Shown here: in pieces, positions 54,004-63,736 of the stretch
Layout: each line of letters opens with the position of its first letter
Numbering within the stretch: position 1 is the stretch's first letter
NCBI RefSeq assembly: GCF_026410505.1
Contig: NZ_JAPMIU010000003.1
Coordinates: 248,001 to 312,000, forward strand
DNA from: Frateuria hangzhouensis
Lineage (GTDB): Bacteria; Pseudomonadota; Gammaproteobacteria; Xanthomonadales; Rhodanobacteraceae
DNA: 64,000 bases
Direction of reading: 5' to 3'
The notes under the pieces: model-generated
The model's database searches: none
Told to the model about the DNA's origin: nothing
Seen by the model: the letters and a program-made list of their open reading frames with translations, nothing else
Made by a program: the position numbers and the translations under genes

Positions 54004-54699
54004 TCAGGGAAGCGCCACCACCACGCCAGGGGCGCGCACGATGGCGTCCACCACGCGGCCGGAGCTGCCGTTGCGCACGCGCAGGCGGGAACCCGCGTCG
54101 CCGCTGCCCAGGGCGACGCCGTCGGCGCGCACGGCGATGCCGCCCAGTTCGGCCAGCAGTTGCACGTGGTCGCCGGCGCGGATCATCTGCCGCCCGCCCA
54201 GCGCGCCAGGCGTGAGCACGCTGCCGGTGGCGACCGGGCGTGCCAGGCTGCGCTCGGCGACCTGGTCCATGCGGCCGATGTAGCCGTAGGGCAGGTGGGT
54301 GACGTCGCGTTCTTCGGCGTGCACGTCGGCCGCCACGATGCCGTCGCCGCGGATCAGCGGCCGGCTGGCCACCAGCACCTGGCGCCAGACGTGCAGCGTG
54401 ACCGGCACGCGCAGCGTCCAGCCGTCGGCGGCGGGGCAGCGCACCAGCACGCTCAGCCGCGGCGTCATGCGCAGGCGGCCGGGCAGGCTGGCGCTCAGCG
54501 GCACCGGGCAGTCAGCGATGCGCAGGCGCGGATCGAGCGGTTCGGACTTCACCTCGACGCGGCTGCCCGGCGCGGCATATTGCTGTTGCACGTAGCGTTC
54601 GGCCTGGGCGCGCAGGTCCGCCTCCGACAGCGGCGCGGCCAGGGTCGGCAGGGCCGTCCCCAGCAGCGCCAGCAGCAGGCAGCGGCGCACCCAACCCAT
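54004..54699 (-). CDS. flgA: Flagellar basal body P-ring assembly chaperone FlgA
   Basis: 231 residues with a Sec signal peptide ([20 protein letters not shown]). The SAF/ChapFlgA C-terminal domain contains VASRPLIRGDGIVAADVHAE, SLARPVATGSVLTPGAL and the terminal RVRNGSSGRVVDAIV. In the periplasm it assists FlgI polymerisation into the P ring. Its start codon overlaps the chemoreceptor stop by one base (TGATG), so it belongs to that sigma-54 transcript. flgM follows after a 96-bp promoter region. Confidence 0.94.
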   Translation of the reverse strand: MGWVRRCLLLALLGTALPTLAAPLSEADLRAQAERYVQQQYAAPGSRVEVKSEPLDPRLRIADCPVPLSASLPGRLRMTPRLSVLVRCPAADGWTLRVPVTLHVWRQVLVASRPLIRGDGIVAADVHAEERDVTHLPYGYIGRMDQVAERSLARPVATGSVLTPGALGGRQMIRAGDHVQLLAELGGIAVRADGVALGSGDAGSRLRVRNGSSGRVVDAIVRAPGVVVALP

Positions 54700-56003
54700 C
54701 AGGCGTCCGCCAGCAACGCGGCGAGCTGGGTGACCAGCGCTTCGCGCTCCGATTCCAGTTGCTGGCTGAGCTGCCTGGCCTGTTCGAGCTGGCCGTCGCA
54801 GAGCAGGCCGACGAAAGCGTTGCCATGTTCGGACAAGCGCGCGCCGGCCTGGCTGAGCGCGCCGGTGGCCGGGTGATCGGGATGTTGCGCGGCCAGCCGG
54901 CGCACGGTGCGGTCCAGCGCGTCGGTGTCGAACCAGCGCCGGTCCAGCGCGCTGGGCTCGAGCAGTGCCAGTTCGGTCGCCTGGCGGATGCCCTGGGCCG
55001 CTTCGCGCACGGTCAGGCTGAGGCTGGCAGGGTCGTTGCCGGCCTCGTGTTCCAGCCAGCCCAGCGCCAGCCGGTGCGCCAGCAACGCGGCGCGGCTGAG
55101 CGCCTCGCTCTGCCGGCGCGCCTCGGTGCCGCGGCGCTGCAGGGCGCCGAGCGCAGCCTGCGCCGCGGCGGCGCGCGCCTGCTGCACGTCCTGACCCTGC
55201 CGCAACTGGGCGATCTTTGCGCTGGCATCGGCCAGCACTTCGCCGCTGCGGGCCAGGGCGTCGTTGGTCTGGCTGACGCCGGACTGGGCCTGTTCCAGCC
55301 GCTGCATGCCCTGCTGCACGTCGCCGTCCAGCTGTTGCGAAAACTCGCCGATGGAGCCGGTCACCGTTTCGATCTCGGTGGTGGCCTGGGTGGTCTTCTC
55401 GGCCAGTTGCTTGACCTCGTCGGCGACTACGGCGAAACCACGCCCGGCCTCGCCCGCGCGCGCCGCCTCGATCGCTGCGTTCAATGCGACCAGGTTGGTC
55501 TGGTGGGCGATCTCCTGCACCACGCCGGTAAGCTTGCGGATCTGTCCGACCTGTTCGGCCAGCCGCGACTGGTTGCGGTTCATCGCCGACAGCGCACTGC
55601 GCAACAGGCGCAACTGCCCGTCCAGCTCGCTCGCGCCGGCGCCGCCGGTCTGGCGGGCCTGTTCGGCCTGCGTCAAGGCAGTGGCGACCTGTTGCAGCGC
55701 CGTCGAGATTCCGGCGCTGGCGTCCGTCAAGCGGCCGACGCCGTCGCGGCTCTCCTCGGTGGCCTTGTCCAGCGCGGACTGCTCCCGCCCCAGCATCTGC
55801 GCGGCCGAGAGCACCAGCCCCTGTTGCTCCAGGGTCTGCAGGGCCAGCGCCGAGGGCTGGCCGCCGTCGAGGCGCGCCAGCAAAGGCGCCAGTGCGCGGG
55901 CGGCCGCGGGATGCTGGCGCGACAGCTGTTCGAGGCGGGCCTCGTCGCCAGCGGCGGCCGCTTGGACCAGCGCGGCCAGGGACTGGCTACGGATCAGGCT
56001 CAT
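54699..56003 (-). CDS. Cytoplasmic methyl-accepting chemotaxis-like protein
   Basis: 434 residues from the ATG at 56003, without a membrane helix or periplasmic domain. The MCP signalling tip is [52 protein letters not shown] (about residues 155-205). It is flanked by short heptad arms and a C-terminal helical region (about 300-430) of unknown type. Fused in gene order to flgA (stop/start overlap) and driven by a sigma-54 promoter, so it is expressed with the flagellar cascade. Ligand unknown; an intracellular signal is likely. Confidence 0.85.
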   Translation of the reverse strand: MSLIRSQSLAALVQAAAAGDEARLEQLSRQHPAAARALAPLLARLDGGQPSALALQTLEQQGLVLSAAQMLGREQSALDKATEESRDGVGRLTDASAGISTALQQVATALTQAEQARQTGGAGASELDGQLRLLRSALSAMNRNQSRLAEQVGQIRKLTGVVQEIAHQTNLVALNAAIEAARAGEAGRGFAVVADEVKQLAEKTTQATTEIETVTGSIGEFSQQLDGDVQQGMQRLEQAQSGVSQTNDALARSGEVLADASAKIAQLRQGQDVQQARAAAAQAALGALQRRGTEARRQSEALSRAALLAHRLALGWLEHEAGNDPASLSLTVREAAQGIRQATELALLEPSALDRRWFDTDALDRTVRRLAAQHPDHPATGALSQAGARLSEHGNAFVGLLCDGQLEQARQLSQQLESEREALVTQLAALLADA

Positions 56004-56066
56004 GAAAGTGCGGTTCCTGCGGATGGAATGTTCAGGACATCGTCTGGATGCGTCGAAACTTGAACA

Positions 56067-56082
56067 AGCAATGCATGTGCCA
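56067..56082 (-). promoter_or_regulatory. Sigma-54 promoter of the chemoreceptor-flgA operon
   Basis: The minus strand reads TGGCACATGCATTGCT, matching TGGCAC-N5-TTGC(A/T) exactly, about 64 bp before the chemoreceptor ATG. The same form is found before flgB. It points to RpoN/FleQ-type class II control. Confidence 0.85.
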
Positions 56083-56097
56083 GCCACGCGCGATCCT

Positions 56098-56175
56098 GTA
56101 TGAGCCCACTTGTGGGCGATGCTTTCGGCTTCGATGCACTTAGAGCAGGAGCATCGCCCACAAGTGGGCTCCTAC
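56098..56175. repeat. Extragenic palindrome pair (family A), copy 3
   Basis: GTATGAGCCCACTTGTGGGC at 56098 and the opposing GCCCACAAGTGGGCTCCTAC ending at 56175, spacing about 38 bp. The closest match is to copy 1 at 5861-5940. Lies in the divergent region between the chemoreceptor gene and cheV. Confidence 0.85.
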
Positions 56176-56247
56176 AAGGGCGTCGGGCGCTCAAGTGGTG
56201 CTGCGGGCGGCCGATAGAACCGGACGCTCTTTCTGCTGGAGACCCGC

Positions 56248-57183
56248 ATGGCCGGCGCGCTGCTGGAAAACGTCGAACGCCAGACCCGCCTTGCCGGGCA
56301 CAACCGCGTGGCGATGCTGTTGTTCCGTCTGGGCGACGCGCAGTTGTTCGGCATCAACGTATTCAAGGTGCGCGAGGTGCTGCGCCGGCCGCCGCTGGAG
56401 CGCATGCCCGGCGCGCACGCGCTGATCGCCGGCAGCTGCGATTACCGCGGGCAGACCATCCCGGTGATCGACCTGGCCGCGGCGCTGGGCTATCCGCCGT
56501 TGATCGACGAGCCCTTGGCACACCTGATGGTCACCGAGTTCAGCCGCTCGGTGCAGGGCTTCCTGGTGTCGGATCTTTCGCACATGGTGCATTGCGAGGG
56601 CGAATCGATGGTGGCGCCCAGCGCAGCGCTGGGTTTCGGCTCGTGGATCAACGCGGTGACGCGCATCAATGGCGCACTGGTGGCGGTGGTCGACGTGGAG
56701 CAGGTGCTGGCCAGCATCGATGTCGCGCCGGGCGAGCTTTCCGTCCAGATGCAGCGCGCCGCCGGGGCTCATCCCATGCGCCCGCGCCGCGTGCTGGTGG
56801 CGGACGACTCGGTGGTCGCACGGCGCCGGCTGGTCAACCTGTTCCAGCAGATGAACATCGAGTGCGTAGTGGCGCAGGATGGCCGCGAAGCGCTCGATCG
56901 CCTGCACGAGCTGGCCGCACTGCCGCCGGAGGAGCGCATCAACCTGGTGGTGTCCGACATCGAGATGCCGCAACTGGACGGCTACGCGCTCACCCGCGCG
57001 ATCCGCGAGACGCCGTCGCTGCGGCGGCTCAAGGTGGTGCTGCACAGTTCGCTGTCCGGACTGTTCAACGAGGCGATGGTGCGCGAGGTCAACGCCGACC
57101 GTTTCATCGCCAAGTTCCAGCCGGACCTGCTGGCACAGGCCGTGATCGAGCTGCTGCCGGACGAAGAGCCGGGCACGCCGTAA
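56248..57183 (+). CDS. cheV: Chemotaxis coupling protein CheV (CheW-receiver)
   Basis: 311 residues. The CheW domain (about 15-160) includes INVFKVREVLRRPPLERMPG and RGQTIPVIDLAAALG. The receiver domain (about 178-305) has VADDSVVARRRL and the phospho-Asp in VVSDIEMPQLDGYAL. It couples receptors to CheA and is tuned by phosphorylation. It lies between the chemoreceptor (divergent) and flgB (same strand). A 250-bp repeat and promoter region separates it from flgB. Confidence 0.93.
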   Translation: MAGALLENVERQTRLAGHNRVAMLLFRLGDAQLFGINVFKVREVLRRPPLERMPGAHALIAGSCDYRGQTIPVIDLAAALGYPPLIDEPLAHLMVTEFSRSVQGFLVSDLSHMVHCEGESMVAPSAALGFGSWINAVTRINGALVAVVDVEQVLASIDVAPGELSVQMQRAAGAHPMRPRRVLVADDSVVARRRLVNLFQQMNIECVVAQDGREALDRLHELAALPPEERINLVVSDIEMPQLDGYALTRAIRETPSLRRLKVVLHSSLSGLFNEAMVREVNADRFIAKFQPDLLAQAVIELLPDEEPGTP

Positions 57184-57300
57184 CCGCTCCTCCCCCTGCG
57201 TGCAGGGGGAGGCTGGGAGGGGGTAGCCCGCCCGGAGCGGAAGAGCACCCCACCCCAACCCACCCCAGCAAGCAGGGGAGGGGGCTGGAACGCGCCGTCA
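57184..57300. repeat. Repeat units of the CTGC-GCAG type between cheV and flgB
   Basis: CTCCCCCTGCGTGCAGGGGG (near 57190) and an opposing CCCAGCAAGCAGGGGAGGGG unit (near 57266), with C/G-rich flanks. Same family as the imuB-dnaE2 spacer. The rest of the gap to flgB carries the sigma-54 promoter. Confidence 0.65.
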
Positions 57301-57375
57301 GAAAACCGACTCCGCGGCCGGAGGGAAATCCTGCTTCCCGCGCAAAGCCAGCTACAGCAAGGCTTCGCGTCCCCG

Positions 57376-57391
57376 TGGCACACAACTTGCC
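57376..57391 (+). promoter_or_regulatory. Sigma-54 promoter of the flgB operon
   Basis: TGGCACACAACTTGCC matches TGGCAC-N5-TTGC exactly, 42 bp before the flgB ATG. It would drive flgB-flgJ as a class II/III operon under RpoN and a FleQ-like activator. Confidence 0.9.
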
Positions 57392-57433
57392 TCAAGCCCC
57401 GTGCGGATACATCGACCCGCGCGGAGGCAAGCG

Positions 57434-57838
57434 ATGAACCAACCCATCGACAACCTGTTCGGCATGCACACCGGCGCCATGGCGCTGTGGCAGCGCCGTA
57501 CCGAAGTGCTGGCCAGCAACCTGGCCAACGCCGATACGCCCGGCTACCTCGCCCGCGACGTCGACTTCCGCAAGGCACTGGCCGCCGCCGGCGGCAGCGG
57601 CGACGGTCACCTGTCGCTGGCCGCGCCCACGCCCGGCCAGATCGACCCGGTCGCGCAGGCGCGCGACACGCTGGCCTACCGCGTGCCGACCCAGCCGAGC
57701 ATGGACGGCAATACCGTCGACGCCCAGCAGGAGCAGGCCGCCTTTGCCGCCAACGGCGTGCATTACCAGGCGAGCCTGGCCTTCATCACCGCGCAGATCC
57801 GCATGCTGCGCACGGCCATCACCGGAGGCCAGGGCTGA
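57434..57838 (+). CDS. flgB: Flagellar basal body rod protein FlgB
   Basis: 134 residues from the ATG at 57434 with GGAGG 8 nt upstream. The rod-protein motif VLASNLANADTPGYLARDVD is near residue 25-45, and the C-terminal ALAFITAQIRMLRTAI helix is present. It forms the proximal rod next to FliE. First gene of the sigma-54 flg operon; its stop overlaps flgC by one base. Confidence 0.96.
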   Translation: MNQPIDNLFGMHTGAMALWQRRTEVLASNLANADTPGYLARDVDFRKALAAAGGSGDGHLSLAAPTPGQIDPVAQARDTLAYRVPTQPSMDGNTVDAQQEQAAFAANGVHYQASLAFITAQIRMLRTAITGGQG

Positions 57839-58260
57839 TGTCGCTGTTCAACATCTTCAACGTCGCCGGCTCCGGCATGGCGGCGCAGTCCACCCGGCTC
57901 AACACCGTGGCCAGCAACCTGGCCAACGCCGACAGCGTGGCGAGCACGCCCGAGGCCGCCTATCGCGCCAAGGAGCCGCTGTTCGCCGCGATCCGGGCCG
58001 GTATCGACGGCAAGCCGGCGGCCGCCGGCAGCGAGGGCGTCAAGGTACTCGGCGTCACCGAAAGCCAGGCCGCGGTCACCAGCCGCTACGAGCCGGGCAA
58101 CCCGCTAGCCGACGCCGAGGGCTACGTCTACCAGAGCAACGTCAACCCGGTGGACGAGCTGGTCAACATGATCTCCGCCTCGCGCTCCTACCAGAACAAC
58201 GTCGAAGTGATGAACACCGCGCGCCAGCTGATGCAGAAGACGCTGGACCTGGGCAAGTAA
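57838..58260 (+). CDS. flgC: Flagellar basal body rod protein FlgC
   Basis: 140 residues. LNTVASNLANADSVASTPEA near the N-terminus and NPVDELVNMISASRSYQNNV near the C-terminus are the rod signatures. It is a rod subunit stacked on FlgB. Starts on the last base of the flgB stop codon; flgD follows after 9 bp. Confidence 0.96.
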   Translation: MSLFNIFNVAGSGMAAQSTRLNTVASNLANADSVASTPEAAYRAKEPLFAAIRAGIDGKPAAAGSEGVKVLGVTESQAAVTSRYEPGNPLADAEGYVYQSNVNPVDELVNMISASRSYQNNVEVMNTARQLMQKTLDLGK

Positions 58261-58269
58261 AGGACGGCC

Positions 58270-58917
58270 ATGAGCGATATCGCAGTCAACTCGAACACCG
58301 CCGCCAGCGGCGCCGCCAGCGCGCTGGGGCAGACCAAGACGCTGAGCCAGGCCGATTTCCTGAGCCTGCTGATCCAGCAGATGCGCAACCAGGACCCGAC
58401 CCAGCCGATGGATTCGTCGCAGATGGTCAGCCAGTTGGCGCAGATCAACCAGGTCTCGGCCACGCAGGAGCTGCAGTCATCTTTCGATGCGCTGGCCCAG
58501 TCGATGCAGGGCAACCAGTTGCTGCAGGCCTCCAGCATGGTCGGCCGCGACGTGACGGTGCCATCAGCGGTCGGCAAGTTGCAGGGGGGCGCGCTCGATG
58601 GCGCGGTCAACGTGCCCGACGGCGGCGGTCGCACTTTCGTGCAGATCGCCGATACCGCCGGCAATGTGGTGCGCACGATCGACCTGGGCACGCAGGTCGC
58701 CGGCCTGGCCGACTTCCACTGGGACGGCATGGGCGACAACGGCGAGCCGCTGCCGCCGGGTAGCTACGGCCTGGCCGCCCAGGTGGGTACCACCGCGGTG
58801 GCCACCTATGTCACCGGCAAGGTCGCCGGCGTGGGCATGACCGGCGCCGACGGCGCCTATCTCGACGTGGACGGTTTCGGCGGCGTGCTGCTGAGCCAGG
58901 TCGCGCGCGTCAACTAA
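58270..58917 (+). CDS. flgD: Hook assembly scaffold FlgD
   Basis: 215 residues. The N-terminal LSQADFLSLLIQQMRNQDPT, followed by QPMDSSQMVSQLAQI, is diagnostic of FlgD. The C-terminal Tudor/Ig-like part has FHWDGMGDNGEPLPPGSY. It caps the growing hook and is discarded later. Lies between flgC and flgE with short spacings. Confidence 0.95.
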   Translation: MSDIAVNSNTAASGAASALGQTKTLSQADFLSLLIQQMRNQDPTQPMDSSQMVSQLAQINQVSATQELQSSFDALAQSMQGNQLLQASSMVGRDVTVPSAVGKLQGGALDGAVNVPDGGGRTFVQIADTAGNVVRTIDLGTQVAGLADFHWDGMGDNGEPLPPGSYGLAAQVGTTAVATYVTGKVAGVGMTGADGAYLDVDGFGGVLLSQVARVN

Positions 58918-58936
58918 TTCATCAGGGGAAACACCG

Positions 58937-60157
58937 ATGGCTTTCAATATCGCGCTGAGCGGCCTGAACGCGGCGTCCAAGGACCTCGAAGTCACCGCCA
59001 ACAACATCGCCAACACCGGTACCACCGGCTTCAAGGGCTCGCGCACCGAGTTCGCCGAGCTGTTCAGCTCCGTCGGAGGCAACCTCGCGGCGAACGCCAT
59101 CGGCTCCGGTGTCAGGCTGGCCGACGTGTCGCAGCAGTTCGGTGCCGGTAACCCGGAGACCACCGGCAACAGCTTCGACTTCGCGATCAACGGCACCGGC
59201 TTTTTCACCATGCGCGACGGCAAGGGCTACTCCTACACCCGCGCCGGCGCCTTCCATCCGGACTCCGACGGTTACGTGACCAACTCCAGCGGCCAACATC
59301 TGCAGGTATTCGCACCGGCGGGCAATGGCTTCGATACCAGCAAGCTGAGCGACCTGCGGGTAACCGACGCGCAGAGTGCCGCCAAGGCCACCACGAACGT
59401 GGCACTGACGATGAACCTGGCGTCGGATGCGACACCCCCGACCACGACGCCGTTCGATCCCACCGATCCGCTCAGCTACAACCAGGTCGCGCCGTTCACC
59501 GCCTACGACTCGCTCGGCGCCACCCACAACGGCACCGTCTACTTCGTCAAGGACGCGGCCGCCAATACCTGGAACGCGCACCTGTATGTCGACGGCGTGT
59601 CGGCGGGCGCGCCACAGGCAGTCACCTTCACCAGCAGCGGTGCGCTGGCGACGCCGGCGGGCGGCAAGCTGAATTTCGGCGCGCTCTCGGTGAACCCGGG
59701 CGCCGACCCGATGGCGTTGTCGATCGACCTGGCCAAATCCACCCAGTTCGGCAACAGCTACAGCCTCAACGCGGTCTATCCCGACGGCTATCCCAGCGGC
59801 ACGCTGTCGAGTATCGACGTATCCGACGAGGGCGTCGTACAGGCCAAGTACTCCAACGGCGAGGCGGTGTCGCTTGGCCAGATCGCGCTGGCCGATTTCA
59901 GCAACCTGCAGGGCCTGCGGCAGTTGGACAACACCAGTTGGGCGTCCTCGTTCGACTCGGGCGCCGCGATCATGGGCGGGGCCGGGCAGGGCACCTTCGG
60001 TTCGGTTCAGTCCGGGGCGCTGGAGTCCTCCAACACCGCCGACCTCACCGCGCAGCTGGTGAACATGATCAAGGCGCAGCGCAACTACCAGGCGAACGCG
60101 CAGGTGATCTCCACCGACGACAAGCTGACCCAGACCATCATCAACATCCGCAACTGA
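58937..60157 (+). CDS. flgE: Flagellar hook protein FlgE
   Basis: 406 residues after AGGGGAA. N-terminal SGLNAASKDLEVTANNIANT and GTTGFKGSRTEFAELF, a central variable D2 region, and C-terminal GALESSNTADLTAQLVNMIK and AQRNYQANAQVIS are hook-protein features. About 120 copies build the universal joint. Typical length. Confidence 0.97.
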   Translation: MAFNIALSGLNAASKDLEVTANNIANTGTTGFKGSRTEFAELFSSVGGNLAANAIGSGVRLADVSQQFGAGNPETTGNSFDFAINGTGFFTMRDGKGYSYTRAGAFHPDSDGYVTNSSGQHLQVFAPAGNGFDTSKLSDLRVTDAQSAAKATTNVALTMNLASDATPPTTTPFDPTDPLSYNQVAPFTAYDSLGATHNGTVYFVKDAAANTWNAHLYVDGVSAGAPQAVTFTSSGALATPAGGKLNFGALSVNPGADPMALSIDLAKSTQFGNSYSLNAVYPDGYPSGTLSSIDVSDEGVVQAKYSNGEAVSLGQIALADFSNLQGLRQLDNTSWASSFDSGAAIMGGAGQGTFGSVQSGALESSNTADLTAQLVNMIKAQRNYQANAQVISTDDKLTQTIINIRN

Positions 60158-60178
60158 CGCTGACGCCCGGGGCATCGC

Positions 60179-60919
60179 ATGGATCGTTCGCTTTACGTCG
60201 CCATGACCGGCGCCACGCAGATGATGCGGGCGCAGACGGAAGTGGCGCACAACCTGGCCAACGCCGACACGGTCGGCTTCAAGGCGCAGATGTCCGCGTT
60301 CCAGGCGCTGCCGGTGCAGGGCCCTGGCCTGCCCACGCGGATCAACGGCGTGGCGCAGGGGCAGGGCGTGGATCTGAGCGCCGGCGCCGAGATCCAGACC
60401 GGCCGCGAGCTGGACGTCGCGGTGCAGGGCGACGGCTGGATCGCGGTGCAGGCGGCCGACGGCAGCGAGGCTTATACCCGCGCCGGCAATCTGCAACTGA
60501 CCGCCGATGGCCTGCTCACCGACGCGCGCGGCAACCTGGTGCTGGGCGACGGTGGCCCGATCAGCCTGCCGCCCGCCTCCCAGGTCGCGATCGGCAACGA
60601 CGGCACCATTTCGGTGGTACCCACCGGCCAGGGGCCGCAGACCATCGCCACGGTCGGGCGCATCAAGCTGGTCAACCCGCCCGCCAATGACCTGGCGCTG
60701 GGCAGCGACGGCCTGATGCACCTGGCCGGCGGCGGCGTGGCGCAGGGCGATCCGGCGGTGGGCCTCAAATCCGGCGTGCTGGAGTCCAGCAACGTCAACC
60801 CGTCGCAGACGCTGGTGCAGATGATCGAGCTGTCGCGCCAGTACGAACTCCAGGTCAAGGCGATCAAGAACGCCGACGACAACGCGCAGTCGGCGACCCG
60901 CCTGCTGTCACTCACTTAA
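60179..60919 (+). CDS. flgF: Flagellar basal body rod protein FlgF
   Basis: 246 residues. [20 protein letters not shown] and [20 protein letters not shown] at the N-terminus, and [20 protein letters not shown] at the C-terminus, match FlgF. It links proximal and distal rod. Located 21 bp after flgE and 19 bp before flgG. Confidence 0.96.
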   Translation: MDRSLYVAMTGATQMMRAQTEVAHNLANADTVGFKAQMSAFQALPVQGPGLPTRINGVAQGQGVDLSAGAEIQTGRELDVAVQGDGWIAVQAADGSEAYTRAGNLQLTADGLLTDARGNLVLGDGGPISLPPASQVAIGNDGTISVVPTGQGPQTIATVGRIKLVNPPANDLALGSDGLMHLAGGGVAQGDPAVGLKSGVLESSNVNPSQTLVQMIELSRQYELQVKAIKNADDNAQSATRLLSLT

Positions 60920-60938
60920 GCATTCCAAGGAGACATCC

Positions 60939-61724
60939 ATGTTCTCTTCCCTGTGGGTCGCCAAGACCGGCCTCGATGCGCAGCAGACGCGCATGGACGT
61001 GGTCTCGCACAACCTGGCCAACGCCAACACCACCGGCTTCAAGACCTCGCGCGCCTCGTTCCAGGACCTGATCTACCAGAACCTGCGCCAGCCGGGCGGG
61101 CAGACCACCGAGCAGACCATCGCCCCGTCCGGCCTGATGCTGGGCACCGGCGTGCGCGTGGTCGGCAACGAGAAGCTGTTCACGCAGGGCAACATCGAGC
61201 AGACCGGCAATTCGCTGGACGTGGCCATCCAGGGCCGCGGCTTCCTGCAGGTGACCCAGCCGGACGGCACCATCGCCTATACACGCGACGGCTCGCTGCA
61301 CATGGACCAGAACGGCCAGGTGGTCACCGCCAACGGTTATGCAGTTGACCCGGCGATCACCATCCCGGCCAACGCGCAGTCGATCACGATCGGCAGCGAC
61401 GGCACCGTCAGCATCACGCTGCCCGGCCAGGCCGCGCCGCAGCAGATCGGCACCGTGCAGTTGGCCGACTTCATCAACCCGGCCGGCCTGCAGCCCAACG
61501 GCGACAACCTGTACCTGGAAACCGCTTCCTCCGGCACGCCGCAGATCGGCCAGCCAGGCCTGAACGGCCTGGGCACGCTGGCGCAGGGCGCGCTGGAGAG
61601 CTCCAACGTCAACGTGGTCGAGCAGATGGTCAACATGATCGAGACCCAGCGCACCTACGAGATGAACTCCAAGGCCATCTCCGCGGCCGACCAGATGCTG
61701 CAGTTCCTCACCAACAAGACCTGA
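60939..61724 (+). CDS. flgG: Flagellar distal rod protein FlgG
   Basis: 261 residues, the standard FlgG length, with AAGGAGA before the ATG. The N-terminal [20 protein letters not shown] and [20 protein letters not shown], and [20 protein letters not shown] near the end, identify it. It forms the distal rod that crosses the P and L rings. Confidence 0.97.
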   Translation: MFSSLWVAKTGLDAQQTRMDVVSHNLANANTTGFKTSRASFQDLIYQNLRQPGGQTTEQTIAPSGLMLGTGVRVVGNEKLFTQGNIEQTGNSLDVAIQGRGFLQVTQPDGTIAYTRDGSLHMDQNGQVVTANGYAVDPAITIPANAQSITIGSDGTVSITLPGQAAPQQIGTVQLADFINPAGLQPNGDNLYLETASSGTPQIGQPGLNGLGTLAQGALESSNVNVVEQMVNMIETQRTYEMNSKAISAADQMLQFLTNKT

Positions 61725-61735
61725 GCGCCTTCAAG

Positions 61736-62413
61736 ATGTCCCTGTTCCGCCTTTCCACCGCCGCGCTGGCACTGGCGCTGCTCGCCGGCTGCATGGCCAT
61801 GCCGGCGCGCGACGACGCCGAGTGGGCGCCTACGCCGCCGATGCAGCCGGCCATCGCCGCCGCGCCCGCCGATGGCTCGATCTACCACGACAACCAGAAC
61901 ATGGAGCTGTTCGTCGATGCGCGTGCGCACCGCGTGGGCGACATCCTCACCGTGCTGCTGGTGGAGAGCACCCAGGCGAGCAAGAAGGCCAGCACCAGCA
62001 CCAGCAAGAAAGACAACGCCGACATCGGCGCGCCGACCGTCATGGGCCACGGCCTGTCGGTCAACGGCAACCCGCTCAGCGTCGGCATAAACAGCGAGCG
62101 CAGCTTCGACGGCAATGGCGCGTCCAGCCAGTCCAACCAGCTCACCGGCCAGATCACCGTCACCGTTGCCCAGCGCCTGTCCAACGGCAACCTGATCGTG
62201 CGTGGCGAAAAGTGGCTGACCATCAACCAGGGCCAGGAACTGGTGCGCATCGCCGGCATCGTGCGTCCGCAGGACATCAGCCCCGACAACACCGTGCCGT
62301 CGACCCGCGTGGCCGACGCGCGCATCAGCTACACCGGCCGCGGCACGCTGGCCGATGCGAACACGCGCGGGTGGTTGTCGCGGTTCTTCAATTCCAAGTG
62401 GATGCCGTTCTGA
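61736..62413 (+). CDS. flgH: Flagellar L-ring lipoprotein FlgH
   Basis: 225 residues. Signal peptide with lipobox LLAGC, Cys19 being the lipid site. [38 protein letters not shown] and [20 protein letters not shown] are FlgH signatures. Assembles the outer-membrane bushing. Its stop codon overlaps an in-frame ATG (62413) that opens the extended flgI reading frame. Confidence 0.96.
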   Translation: MSLFRLSTAALALALLAGCMAMPARDDAEWAPTPPMQPAIAAAPADGSIYHDNQNMELFVDARAHRVGDILTVLLVESTQASKKASTSTSKKDNADIGAPTVMGHGLSVNGNPLSVGINSERSFDGNGASSQSNQLTGQITVTVAQRLSNGNLIVRGEKWLTINQGQELVRIAGIVRPQDISPDNTVPSTRVADARISYTGRGTLADANTRGWLSRFFNSKWMPF

Positions 62414-62439
62414 TGAACGCGAATCACAACCTCGCGCGA

Positions 62440-62620
62440 TCCGCTCCCTCTCCCCCTTTCCCGATCAAGGATGGGGGAGAGGGTTGGGGTGAGGGGTCGA
62501 TTGTCGCGAGCGGCGCCCGTCTGGCGCGCTCTGCTTTTGGCTCTTTCACGCACCGCCTGTCCAACCTTTTCCACAAGAGTGGCCCCTCACCCCAGCCCTC
62601 GCCCCGGAGGGGAGAGGGAG
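62440..62620. repeat. Pair of extragenic repeats inserted at the flgH/flgI junction
   Basis: A CCCTCTCCC-type unit (CTCCCTCTCCCCCTTTCCCG at 62446, then GGGGGAGAGGGTTGGGGTGA at 62473-62492) faces CCCCTCACCCCAGCCCTCGC (62583-62602) with GGAGGGGAGAGGGAG (62606-62620). The open reading frame continues through both units, adding about 70 residues ahead of the FlgI signal peptide. The right unit ends with GGAGG and GGAG 8 nt before a GTG. Confidence 0.8.
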
Positions 62621-62622
62621 CT

Positions 62623-63720
62623 GTGCCGAGGCTTGTTCTGGGGCTCATGCTCTGCCTGTTCATCGATCCGGTGCACGCCGACAAGATTCGCGACCTCGCC
62701 TCCGTCGGCGGCGTGCGCTCCAATCAGCTGATCGGCTACGGCCTGGTGGTCGGCCTCGACGGCTCCGGCGACCAGACCACCCAGGCCCCGTTCACCACCC
62801 AGAGCCTGGAGAACATGCTCCAGCAGTTCGGCATCACCGTGCCGCCGAACGCGCGCCCGCAGCTGAAGAACGCCGCGGCGGTGACCATCACCGCCGACTT
62901 GCCGCCGTTCGCCAAGCCCGGGCAGACCATCGACGTCACCGTCGCCTCGATCGGCAACGCCAAGAGCCTGCGCGGCGGCCAGCTGCTGATGTCGCCGTTG
63001 CGCGGCGCCGACGGCAACGTCTATGCGATCGCCCAGGGCAGCGTGGTGGTCGGCGGCGTCAGCGCCCAAGGCAAGAGCGGCTCCAGCGTGCAGGTCAACA
63101 TCTCCGCCAGCGGACGCATCCCCAACGGCGCCTCGGTCGAACGCAGCGTGCCGTCTTCGTTCGGCAGCAGCGGCGAGCTGATGCTCAACCTCAACACCCC
63201 CGACTTCACCACCGCCGCGCGCATCGCGCAGGCCATCAACGCCGCCTACGGCCAGGGCACAGCGCAGCCGGTCGACGGTGGCACGGTGTCCGTGCGCGGC
63301 CCGCAGGACCCGGGCCAGAAGGTCGCCTGGCTGGGCATGATCCAGAACCTGGACGTGACCCCGGGCGAGGCGCCGGCCCGCGTGGTGATCAACTCGCGCA
63401 CCGGCACCGTGGTGATCGGTTCGGACGTGCGCGTGACCGCCGCCGCCGTGGCGCACGGCGCCATCCAGGTGACCATCAGCGAACAGCCGCAGGTCAGCCA
63501 GCCGGCGCCGTTCTCGCGCGGGCAGACCGCGGTGGTGCCCAGCTCCGACGTGCAGGTCAGCGAGGAGGGCGCGCACATGTTCAAGTTCGGCCCCGGCGTG
63601 AGCCTGGACACCATCGTGCGCGCGGTGAACCAGGTCGGCGCCGCGCCGAGCGACTTGATCTCGATCCTGCAGGCGCTCAAGCAGGCTGGCGCGCTTCATG
63701 CAGAGCTCGTCGTGATCTGA
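62623..63720 (+). CDS. flgI: Flagellar P-ring protein FlgI
   Basis: 365 residues from the GTG at 62623, the usual FlgI length, giving a Sec signal peptide ([18 protein letters not shown]) before mature [24 protein letters not shown] lies 8 nt upstream, supplied by an extragenic repeat. The frame is open back to an ATG at 62413 (435 residues), but that would put repeat-encoded residues in front of the signal peptide. Other signatures: [40 protein letters not shown] and the C-terminal [14 protein letters not shown]. It forms the periplasmic ring with FlgA's help. Confidence 0.95.
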   Translation: MPRLVLGLMLCLFIDPVHADKIRDLASVGGVRSNQLIGYGLVVGLDGSGDQTTQAPFTTQSLENMLQQFGITVPPNARPQLKNAAAVTITADLPPFAKPGQTIDVTVASIGNAKSLRGGQLLMSPLRGADGNVYAIAQGSVVVGGVSAQGKSGSSVQVNISASGRIPNGASVERSVPSSFGSSGELMLNLNTPDFTTAARIAQAINAAYGQGTAQPVDGGTVSVRGPQDPGQKVAWLGMIQNLDVTPGEAPARVVINSRTGTVVIGSDVRVTAAAVAHGAIQVTISEQPQVSQPAPFSRGQTAVVPSSDVQVSEEGAHMFKFGPGVSLDTIVRAVNQVGAAPSDLISILQALKQAGALHAELVVI

Positions 63721-63736
63721 GTACCGCGACGGAAAC

